The position numbers and the translations under genes were made by a program. Positions 1 to 6,295 of a DNA stretch of 7,184 nt are shown here, piece after piece. This DNA comes from TMED26 sp002694075 (GTDB taxonomy: Bacteria; Pseudomonadota; Alphaproteobacteria; Thalassobaculales; Thalassobaculaceae): contig JAYYDT010000053.1 of NCBI GenBank assembly GCA_036160575.1, positions 1-7,184 on the forward strand. The letters are read 5' to 3'. Under the pieces are notes generated by a model that saw only the letters and a list, made by a program, of their open reading frames with translations, did no database searches and was not told where the DNA came from. The stretch's first letter is position 1, and each line of letters opens with the position of its first letter.

Positions 1-934
1 CGGCGACAGCGTCTAAAACATCGCGAATTAATGGTCCGTGCCCAAGGCCGTAACTCGTGGGCACTGCTTGCGAATGGGTGGCCGCCACCGCCGCGTCGGC
101 CGCGTTAGCGTCGACCGGCTCCCAGGTCTCAATGAGGTTCAGGGCCTGCCCCCCAACCTTGGCCAAGGCCCGCTCGCCGACCAAATGCAGCGACGCTTCG
201 AAATCACGCGGACGCGCCGAAGTGGTCGCCTCGATGGTTCCAAGGGCGCCAGATTTAAAGCGTAGAATGGCGACGGCGGTATCCTCGGCCTCCAGCCGAT
301 TGAGCACCGCCTGGCCGGCGGCGCAGACACTTTCAATCGGCCCAGCCAACCATTGCAAACCGTCTAGATGATGGATCGCTTGCTGGGTGAGAACCCCGCC
401 ATCCATGGCCCATCGCCCATGCCAAGGATCATCGTAATAGGATTGGTCACGCGACCAATGCACCCGCACACCGGCAGTGACCAGTCGGCCCATCCGGCCG
501 TCATCGACCGCGGACCGCAAAAACTGCATCGCCGGGTTGTAGCGGTTTTGCTTAACAACCGCGCAAATCACCCCATTCGCCGCCGCCGCGTCGCGCATCG
601 CCAACGCATCCTCGGGACGGAGAGCCACCGGCTTTTCAACCAAAACATTTAATCCAGCGTTGAGCAGGGCCAGGGCATGCGCGGCGTGGTGGCCGGATTC
701 AGTCATCACACACACCAAATCCGGCGCCGCGGCTATCACATCGTCAATGCCGTTGCCGGTGGAACATTGAAAATCGCTCGCGAAGACTTCGGCCTTTGCC
801 AAGTCGAGGTCGGCCGCCATAACCACCTCGGCGACGTCGACAAGTTCATCGCGGAACACCTCACGGTAACGGGTAGACACCCGCCCGCAGCCAACGACCG
901 CCACCCGTCCTCGATTCTGCATGACCCTATCCAT
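1..934 (-). CDS. Gfo/Idh/MocA-family NAD(P)-dependent sugar (nucleotide) dehydrogenase, 3' end cut by window edge
   Basis: Translating the minus strand from the ATG at 934-932 gives 311 uninterrupted codons that run off the left edge. Residues 11-20 (VAVVGCGRVS) form the N-terminal Rossmann nucleotide-binding loop. EKP at 100-102 is the conserved Lys-Pro motif of the family. KQNRYNP at 128-134 and GGVLTQQAIHHLDGLQWL at 179-196 place the substrate-side histidines (H188, H189) and D191. The KQNR(Y/F)NP, WxGxW and GGVLxxQxxHxxD blocks resemble, from memory, the WlbA/WbpB group that oxidises C3 of UDP-GlcNAc uronic acid; that substrate is an inference. Family members are usually about 330-380 residues, so roughly 20-60 are missing. 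An in-frame TGA at 955-953 limits the start, and ATG 934 is the first ATG after it; a weak AGAA lies just upstream, and a second in-frame ATG is at 922. The gene is divergent from the glycosyltransferase genes. Family call is secure, substrate is not. Confidence 0.93.
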   Translation of the reverse strand, partial: MDRVMQNRGRVAVVGCGRVSTRYREVFRDELVDVAEVVMAADLDLAKAEVFASDFQCSTGNGIDDVIAAAPDLVCVMTESGHHAAHALALLNAGLNVLVEKPVALRPEDALAMRDAAAANGVICAVVKQNRYNPAMQFLRSAVDDGRMGRLVTAGVRVHWSRDQSYYDDPWHGRWAMDGGVLTQQAIHHLDGLQWLAGPIESVCAAGQAVLNRLEAEDTAVAILRFKSGALGTIEATTSARPRDFEASLHLVGERALAKVGGQALNLIETWEPVDANAADAAVAATHSQAVPTSYGLGHGPLIRDVLDAVA

Positions 935-1090
935 TTTTCTAAGTCGCAACACTCAAGATACCTGTACACGAGCGCTCGAATATCGCCAACTCCAACAACC
1001 TTCATCGCCGCGCCGGGATACGATCGATGGCCCTTGCCAGAGGCGGAATACCTGCGCTATCGCCTACATTGCCCTTTCGCGAGCTATACC
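935..1090. promoter_or_regulatory. Divergent intergenic region, probable promoters for both flanking genes
   Basis: This 156-bp stretch separates the start codons of the minus-strand dehydrogenase and the plus-strand glycosyltransferase, so promoters for both must lie in it or inside the neighbouring genes. It is less GC-rich than the genes. It holds a perfect 10-bp palindrome, CGAGCGCTCG, at 969-978, 35 bp upstream of the dehydrogenase start. On the plus strand, TTGCCA at 1034-1039 matches a -35 box in 5 of 6 bases, but the sequence 18 bp on (TATCGC) is a poor -10. No convincing minus-strand promoter was seen. Promoter function is inferred mainly from the divergent layout. Confidence 0.4.
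969..978. repeat. 10-bp perfect palindrome in the divergent intergenic region
   Basis: CGAGCGCTCG is its own reverse complement; the symmetry does not extend to the next base on each side. It lies 35 bp upstream of the dehydrogenase start and 112 bp upstream of the glycosyltransferase start, where an operator for a dimeric regulator could sit. A single short palindrome in GC-rich DNA may be chance, and no second copy was noticed in the window. Confidence 0.3.
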
Positions 1091-2359
1091 ATGCGTGTCG
1101 TTTTCATTCACCAGAATATGCCCGGCCAGTACAAACACCTGGCCCCGCGCTTGGCCGCCGATGGCCATGAGGTCGTGTTCATCACCAAGCGCCGCAACAT
1201 CGAATTGCCCGGCGTGCGGCGGATCGTTTACGACCTGTCGCGCGAGCCGAATAGCCAGGGCCATCGCTACGCGAGCTATTACGACGGTCAGTTATTGTAT
1301 GGCCAGGCGGTCGCCCGGGTGCTGATCAAGCTGCGCGACGAAGGTTTCCATCCGGATTTGATCTGCGCGCATTCGGGTTGGGGCGAGGCGATGTTCATCA
1401 AAGACATTTTCCCGGACAGCTCGCTGCAAGTGTTCTCCGAGTTCTTCTACCGTGGGCAGGGTGCAGATGTCGGTTTCGAAGACAAGGGTGAGGCATCGCT
1501 GGACGCCCAATGCCGGGCCCGGGCGCGTAACGCCCATATGTTGATCGCCATGGCCGATGCTGAGTCTTTGATCGCGCCCACCATTTGGCAGTGGCAGCAG
1601 CACCCCCAAGCCTTGCGCGAACGCATGGTGGTGATCCATGACGGGATCGACAGCGCGGCATGCCGACCGGATCTGACGGCGACCTTCACCCTGCCGACTG
1701 GCGAGATTCTCAGCCGCGAGGATGAAGTAATCACCTACATGGCCCGCAATCTCGAGCCCTATCGCGGTTTCCATAAATTCATGGCCGGGCTCGAAAGCCT
1801 GCTGGAACGGCGCCCCAACGCCCGCGTTATCATCGTTGGCGGTGACGAGATCAGCTATGGTTCGGGACCCGAGGACGGCAAGAACTGGCGCGAGGTCTTG
1901 TTGGCGAAGCATAAAGTGGATCCGTTACGGGTCCATTTCGTCGGCCGCCTGCCCTATGACACTTACATCCGCTTTCTGCAGATCTCACGCGTGCACGTCT
2001 ATATGACCTACCCCTTTGTTCTGTCCTGGTCGTCGATGGAATCGATGGCCGCCGGCTGCGCCATCGCGGCCTCCTCGACCCCGCCGGTGCGCGAGGTCAT
2101 GCGCGACGGTGAAAACGCCTTGCTGTTCGACTTTTTCAATCCCGAAGAAATGGTCGACCAGGTATGCCGCTTGCTCGACGATGCCGCGTTGCGGGCGCGT
2201 TTGGGCGCGGCCGCCCGGCAAACCATCCTCGACCATTACGATCTGCACACCATCGCCTTGCCGCGCCAGATGGAGGTGCTGACGCGTTTGGCCGGCAAGC
2301 AGCCGCTGAACGGCGCCTATGTGCCAACCGCCGACAGCATCATTGATGTCAACGGCTGA
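1091..2359 (+). CDS. Glycosyltransferase family 4-like protein (GT-B fold), 422 aa
   Basis: It probably transfers a sugar from an NDP-sugar donor to a growing glycan at the cytoplasmic face of the membrane; donor and acceptor are unknown. The N-terminal half (about 1-190) starts MRVVFIHQNMPGQYKHLAP, typical of the family-4 N-domain, and carries HSGWGEA at 94-100 and the interdomain IHDGID at 182-187. The C-terminal half (about 222-400) is a glycosyltransferase group 1 domain, with YMARNLEPYRGFHKF at 226-240, VIIVGG at 246-251, VHFVGRLPY at 281-289 and PFVLSWSSMESMAAG at 308-322. E317 is the second glutamate of the usual EX7E pair; the first position is F309. There is no signal peptide or membrane helix. 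The frame stays open upstream to 677, but that part is antisense to the dehydrogenase gene. ATG 1091 is the only ATG between that gene and the domain start, and a weak GCGAG lies 7 nt before it. The length is normal for the family. The stop overlaps the next start by 14 nt, suggesting coupled translation. Confidence 0.92.
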   Translation: MRVVFIHQNMPGQYKHLAPRLAADGHEVVFITKRRNIELPGVRRIVYDLSREPNSQGHRYASYYDGQLLYGQAVARVLIKLRDEGFHPDLICAHSGWGEAMFIKDIFPDSSLQVFSEFFYRGQGADVGFEDKGEASLDAQCRARARNAHMLIAMADAESLIAPTIWQWQQHPQALRERMVVIHDGIDSAACRPDLTATFTLPTGEILSREDEVITYMARNLEPYRGFHKFMAGLESLLERRPNARVIIVGGDEISYGSGPEDGKNWREVLLAKHKVDPLRVHFVGRLPYDTYIRFLQISRVHVYMTYPFVLSWSSMESMAAGCAIAASSTPPVREVMRDGENALLFDFFNPEEMVDQVCRLLDDAALRARLGAAARQTILDHYDLHTIALPRQMEVLTRLAGKQPLNGAYVPTADSIIDVNG

Positions 2360-4016
2360 CGCTCTGCGCGCGGCGGCTCGTGACGCCCTCGCCACCGGCC
2401 GCTGGCACGATGGCGCGCGCGCGTTGAATGCGCTGGCGGCGCTGGCGCCGACCGACGCGCGAATATGGTTCAACATGGCCATGTGTTGGCGCCGTCTGGG
2501 CCGGCCGGCGGCGGCGGAGGGGCCATTGCGGCGAACCCTCGTCTGTGCGCCCGACCACCGCGCCGGCTGGCTGGAGCGCGGCGCTTTCGATGGCACTCCC
2601 GCGACCGACCGCGCGGCGATCTGCGCGCCGGAATGGCCGGCGGCCTGGAACGCCTGGGCCGACCGTCATCACCGCACTGGCGACGATCGGCGGGCCAGCT
2701 TGGGGTTTCGGCGCGCCGTGACGCTGGACCCGGGCGACGGCGGGGCCTGGTTCAATCTGACCCAGACGCTGGCCGCCGACACCGGCGACGCGCCGGTTCG
2801 CTTTCTATTTCGGGCTATCGCCAGCGGCCGCGCGCCAGCCGCCGCCTTTGAACATGTCGCGGCAGTGGTGCAGCGCCAAGGCGATGCCAGCGGAGCCATT
2901 CCCCTGTATCGCGCGGTTTTGCGCCAGCAGCCCGAAAATGCCGATTTACACGCCAATCTGGCCGCCGCCCTGATCGAAAGCGGCGCGGTAGACGCCGCGC
3001 TCGCCGCCCTCGAGACGGCCCTCACCCTTGACCCCGACTTGGCGCGCGCCCGTTGGATGCGCGCCTGGATCACTCTGTCGACCGGCGATTTGGCGCGTGG
3101 CTACGCCGATTTCGATTGTCGCTGGCGGCCGGCTGACGCGACCTCTCGGCAGCATCTTTTTGGGTCCCCTCTGTGGGACGGGAGCCGCCTTGATGGCCCC
3201 TTGCTGATTTGGGGGGAGACCGGGCTCGGCGATGAAGTCCTGTTCGCGGGTCTGGTTCAGGAAGCGGCGGCGCGTTGCGGTCAACCGGTGATTCTGGAAT
3301 GCGACGCGCGACTGGTCGCCCTGTTCGCCGGGGCCTGCCCCGATGTCACCGTGGTCGCGCGTCAAACACCGCCGGCCCCGACCATCGCCGCGGCCCGCCC
3401 GGCAGCGCAGTGCTCAAGCCTGCGATTGCCCCTGTTCCTGCGCCGGGAATGGGCGGATTTCCCGGACCGACGGCGCTATCTTTCGGCCGCGCCGCGGCGC
3501 CGGCGGGCGGCCTGGCGGCGGCTTCGCGGGATCGCCGACGGCCCGCGCGTCGGCCTTGCCTGGCGTAGCGCCAACGCCCGCACCGGCGGGCGAAAGTCGC
3601 TGCCCCTGGCGGCTTTCCGTCCACTCATCGAAGCCTGCCCCGAGGTCAATTTCATCTCTCTCCAATACGGCGATAACGGCGAGGAGATCGCGCTGCTGCG
3701 CGAAGCCGGGCTGACCAATCTTCACGCCAACCCCAACCCCGACTTGATTGGCGATATCGATGATTTGGCGGCCCAGATCGCCTGTCTCGATGGGGTTGTG
3801 ACGATTAGCGGGGTCAACGCCCATATGGCCGGCGCCTTGGGGCGTCCGGGCGTGGTGCTGATGCAAAAAGACCCCCTTTGGTATTGGTTTCGCAGTGGCG
3901 ACGCTTCACCGTGGTATCCCTGTCTGCGCCTGCTGCGCGAAGGCCCGACCGACGATTTCGCGGCGGCGTTGGCGTCGGCGCCGGCGGCCTTGCGCGCGGC
4001 GCTTGCCGGCGGATAA
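2346..4016 (+). CDS. TPR-repeat protein with C-terminal GT-B-like glycosyltransferase domain, 556 aa
   Basis: Residues 1 to about 260 hold roughly six tetratricopeptide-type helical pairs, clearest at 98-131, 166-198 and 199-231 (ends such as TLDPG, QQPEN and TLDPD), and more degenerate at 37-70, 132-165 and 232-260. The rest (about 270-556) resembles the glycosyltransferase-like domain often found after TPRs: WDGSRLDGPLLIWGETGLGDEVLF at 277-300 contains the GxGDE phosphate-loop-like motif, GLAWRS at 403-408 starts the second Rossmann half, DIDDLAAQIACLD (470-482) leads into TISGVNAHMAGALG (486-499), and SPWYPCLRL is at 521-529. Such proteins include Caulobacter FlmG, whose TPRs bind flagellin and whose GT domain glycosylates it, so protein glycosylation is a reasonable but unproven guess. 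ATG 2346 is preferred over in-frame ATG 2319, which would give a 41-nt overlap; neither has a good ribosome binding site. An arginine-rich stretch at 375-394 links the two GT halves. No signal peptide is seen, so it is cytoplasmic. Confidence 0.9.
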   Translation: MSTADALRAAARDALATGRWHDGARALNALAALAPTDARIWFNMAMCWRRLGRPAAAEGPLRRTLVCAPDHRAGWLERGAFDGTPATDRAAICAPEWPAAWNAWADRHHRTGDDRRASLGFRRAVTLDPGDGGAWFNLTQTLAADTGDAPVRFLFRAIASGRAPAAAFEHVAAVVQRQGDASGAIPLYRAVLRQQPENADLHANLAAALIESGAVDAALAALETALTLDPDLARARWMRAWITLSTGDLARGYADFDCRWRPADATSRQHLFGSPLWDGSRLDGPLLIWGETGLGDEVLFAGLVQEAAARCGQPVILECDARLVALFAGACPDVTVVARQTPPAPTIAAARPAAQCSSLRLPLFLRREWADFPDRRRYLSAAPRRRRAAWRRLRGIADGPRVGLAWRSANARTGGRKSLPLAAFRPLIEACPEVNFISLQYGDNGEEIALLREAGLTNLHANPNPDLIGDIDDLAAQIACLDGVVTISGVNAHMAGALGRPGVVLMQKDPLWYWFRSGDASPWYPCLRLLREGPTDDFAAALASAPAALRAALAGG

Positions 4017-4113
4017 CGATTGCGCCGAGTCGGCCGTTTGCTTATTCAGAACACTACGGTAAACGGGAAAGGGCGCCTGAGACGGCGGTCTGCGAACGCT
4101 ATATTTGTGAGAT
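4017..4113 (+). promoter_or_regulatory. 97-bp intergenic gap with candidate sigma70-type promoter
   Basis: This is the only clear gap among the plus-strand genes. CTGAGA at 4077-4082 (4 of 6 to TTGACA) stands 17 bp before TATATT at 4100-4105 (5 of 6 to TATAAT). The start of transcription would then fall near 4112, giving almost no leader before the GTG at 4114 or about 14 nt before the ATG at 4126. No convincing terminator for the upstream gene was found: GCCG-AGT-CGGC at 4024-4034 is a stem of only 4 bp. The spacing and -10 match are good, but chance matches of this quality are common. Confidence 0.35.
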
Positions 4114-5682
4114 GTGACCCCGAAGATGACGGACTCGACGGCGGCACCGCGCCCCACGGCGGCGGTGGATAAAATCAAAAGGCGCGCCGATTTTGGCCCC
4201 ATCGCCGCGCGCCTGCATGCCGCGGGAACCCGCATCGCCCTTGCCCATGGGGTCTTTGACCTTCTGCACATGGGGCATGTCCGCCACCTCGAAGAAGCGC
4301 GCGGCCATGGCGATTGCCTGATCGTCTCGATCACCCCTGACCGTTTTGTCAACAAGGGCCCCGGCCGCCCTGTGTTCGAAGAGCTTATGCGCGCCGAAAT
4401 GCTGGCCGCCATGTCCTCGGTCGATTGGGTGGTGATCAATGACGAACCGACCGCCGAGGCGATGATCGAGACGGTCAAACCGCAGGCTTACATCAAGGGG
4501 CCCGACTATGTCCGGGCCGAGGACGATGTGAGCGGAAAAATCAATGTCGAGCGGGCTTTGGTCGAACAATACGGGGGCCAAATCGTCTTCACCGACGACA
4601 TCACCTTTTCTTCCTCCGAATTGATCAATCGCCATTTCAGTCCCTTCGCGCCGGATGTGCGGACCTTCATCGACGGTATGCGCGACGCGGGTCAGAAACA
4701 GCCGCTGTTGGACTTGCTGGACCGCGCCGAAGGGTTACGGGTATTGGTGGTGGGCGAGACGGTGATCGACGAATATCGCTATGTCCAACCGATGAATAAG
4801 ACGCCAAAGGAAAACCTGGTGGCGACACTGTACAACTCGGCCGAGGTGTTCGCCGGCGGCGCGGTGGCCACCGCCAACCATGTCGCCGCCCTGTGCCGTG
4901 AGGTCGATCTTTTGACGCTGGTCGGTCACGACGCCGAAGGCGCGTCGGTCCAGCAACGCGTGAAAGACAATGTTACGGTTTATCCGGTTGAGCGGGCGAT
5001 GGCCCCAACCGTGCGCAAGGTGCGTTATGTCGACAGCAATCAAATGCGCAAGATGTTTGAAGTTTACCACATGGACGATCAGCCGCTGGCGGCGGGCACG
5101 CAGGCGAAGGTCGATGATTTCATCCGTGCCAAAGCCGCCGATTACGATCTGGTCATCGTCAATGATTTCGGCCATGGCATGATCGCCGCCTCAACCGTCG
5201 CCGCGCTGACCGAGGCGTCGCGCTTCTTGGCCGTCAACACCCAAACCAACAGCGGCAATTTCGGCTTCAACTTGATCAGCAAATTCACCGGCGCCGATTA
5301 TGTCTGCATCGACACGCCGGAGGCGCGTTTGGCGACCGGCCAGAAATATGGCGCCGTCGATAGCTTGCTGACCCGCCATTTGGCGAAAATGATGCCAACC
5401 GCCAAAATCGTCATCACCCAGGGCCGCGACGGCTGTCTGGCCTACGCCGCCGGGGCCGCGCCCCATCAGGTCCCCGCCTTGGCCGACAAAGTGGTCGACA
5501 CGGTCGGCGCCGGCGACGCTTTTCTGGCGATCACCGCGCCGCTGGTCGCGGCCGGCGGCGACATGCGGCAGGTCGGCTTCCTCGGCAACATCGCCGGCGC
5601 CTTGAAGGTCGGCATCGTCGGCCATCGCCAATCGATCGACAAAGTCGCCTTTATTAAGGCGGTGGTGGCGATGTTGAAGTGA
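4114..5682 (+). CDS. Bifunctional nucleotidyltransferase / PfkB-type sugar kinase, RfaE-like with swapped domains, 522 aa
   Basis: Residues 41-175 are a cytidylyltransferase-type domain: GVFDLLHMGHVRHLEEA at 46-62 holds the nucleotide-binding HMGH (52-55), KGPDY is at 128-132, and TFSSSELI at 164-171 matches the end of the RfaE nucleotidyltransferase domain. Residues about 208-522 are a PfkB/ribokinase-fold kinase: VLVVGETVIDEY at 210-221, AGGAVATANHVAAL at 247-260, and the signature DTVGAGDAF at 462-470 with catalytic base D468. In E. coli HldE the kinase comes first, so the order here is reversed. The likely chemistry is to phosphorylate a sugar phosphate and transfer a nucleotide to a sugar 1-phosphate; a heptose is the obvious guess, but another sugar or polyol is possible. 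Where HldE-type kinases have a D-T-K-like strand, this protein has AVNTQTNSGNFGFN (373-386) then CIDTPEARL (398-406), suggesting a separate subfamily. Start is uncertain between GTG 4114 and in-frame ATG 4126. The HAD phosphatase gene follows after 7 nt. Confidence 0.92.
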   Translation: MTPKMTDSTAAPRPTAAVDKIKRRADFGPIAARLHAAGTRIALAHGVFDLLHMGHVRHLEEARGHGDCLIVSITPDRFVNKGPGRPVFEELMRAEMLAAMSSVDWVVINDEPTAEAMIETVKPQAYIKGPDYVRAEDDVSGKINVERALVEQYGGQIVFTDDITFSSSELINRHFSPFAPDVRTFIDGMRDAGQKQPLLDLLDRAEGLRVLVVGETVIDEYRYVQPMNKTPKENLVATLYNSAEVFAGGAVATANHVAALCREVDLLTLVGHDAEGASVQQRVKDNVTVYPVERAMAPTVRKVRYVDSNQMRKMFEVYHMDDQPLAAGTQAKVDDFIRAKAADYDLVIVNDFGHGMIAASTVAALTEASRFLAVNTQTNSGNFGFNLISKFTGADYVCIDTPEARLATGQKYGAVDSLLTRHLAKMMPTAKIVITQGRDGCLAYAAGAAPHQVPALADKVVDTVGAGDAFLAITAPLVAAGGDMRQVGFLGNIAGALKVGIVGHRQSIDKVAFIKAVVAMLK

Positions 5683-5689
5683 GCCGGCG

Positions 5690-6295
5690 ATGAATGCGCG
5701 CGTTGGCCTCGATTTTGACAACACGCTGATCGACTACGACGCCGTGTTCACCGCCGAAGGCGCCCGCCGCGGATTAATCGCGGCCGGCAAAAACGGGGTT
5801 AAGGCCGCCGCCATCGCCGCCGGTGGCGAACGTTTGTGGATGACCATTCAGGGCCAGGCCTACGGCCGCGGTATCGCCGGGGCGAGCCTCGTCGCCGGGG
5901 TGGCCGACTTTTTGGCCGCCGCCAAATCCGCCGGGGTTACCCTGTTCATCGTCAGCCACAAAACCGAATTCGGCCATTACGACGCCACCCGCACCAATCT
6001 GCGGACGGCGGCGCGGGCATGGATGCAAGCGGCCGGGTTTTTCGACCCCATGGGTTTTGGCCTTACCGAAGAGCATGTGCATTTCGAGAGCACCCTCGAC
6101 GCCAAGGTGGCCCGTATCGCCGCCCTCGATCTGGCCTTTTTCGTCGATGACTTGGCCAAGGTCTTGACCCATCCGCATTTTCCCCCGGCGACACGCGGAC
6201 TCTGGTTCCACGCCGCCGATATCGCCCCGCCGCCGGGGTGCGAGCGATGCGCCGACTGGCCGACGATCGGCGCGCGGATTCTGCGCCATGGATGA
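5690..6295 (+). CDS. Small HAD-superfamily phosphatase-like hydrolase, 201 aa
   Basis: All four HAD motifs are visible. Motif I is GLDFDNTLIDYD at 6-17, with nucleophile D8 and acid/base D10. Motif II is FIVSHKTEFG at 86-95 with S89. The motif III lysine is K139 in STLDAKVARI. Motif IV is FFVDDL at 150-155 with the metal-binding pair D153-D154. The segment between motifs I and II is mainly helical, like a small type-I cap. The protein probably removes phosphate from a small phosphorylated metabolite in the cytoplasm. Its place 7 nt after the kinase/nucleotidyltransferase suggests it handles that pathway's bisphosphate, as GmhB does for heptose. It lacks GmhB's usual DRDG motif I and shows no obvious zinc-binding cysteine cluster; its cysteines are only C184 and C187, near the C-terminus. 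AAGTGAG at 5677-5683 overlaps the upstream stop and stands 6 nt before the ATG, a plausible ribosome binding site. The next gene starts inside its last codons. Confidence 0.9.
   Translation: MNARVGLDFDNTLIDYDAVFTAEGARRGLIAAGKNGVKAAAIAAGGERLWMTIQGQAYGRGIAGASLVAGVADFLAAAKSAGVTLFIVSHKTEFGHYDATRTNLRTAARAWMQAAGFFDPMGFGLTEEHVHFESTLDAKVARIAALDLAFFVDDLAKVLTHPHFPPATRGLWFHAADIAPPPGCERCADWPTIGARILRHG

Noticed and set aside
736..1005. Minus-strand 89-codon open frame overlapping the start of the dehydrogenase
   Set aside because: Out of frame with the clear dehydrogenase coding sequence and without recognisable motifs; a shadow frame.
677..1090. Upstream extension of the glycosyltransferase frame, open from an ATG at 677
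   Set aside because: It is antisense to the start of the dehydrogenase gene, shows no family similarity, and the family-4 domain begins exactly at ATG 1091.
1292..1912. 206-codon open frame antisense to the glycosyltransferase
   Set aside because: Long antisense frames are expected in GC-rich genes; the product has no recognisable domain and lies fully inside a well-supported gene.
1985..2596. 203-codon antisense frame across the glycosyltransferase/TPR junction
   Set aside because: Low-complexity Arg/Ala-rich product with no motifs, overlapping two clear genes.
4024..4045. Possible terminator after the TPR gene: GCCG-AGT-CGGC followed by a T-containing stretch
   Set aside because: The stem is only 4 bp and the downstream stretch (CGTTTGCTTATT) is not a T run.
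3906..4635. Two antisense frames (178 and 190 codons) covering the intergenic gap and the start of the kinase gene
   Set aside because: No domain features; the plus-strand nucleotidyltransferase motifs explain most of the region.
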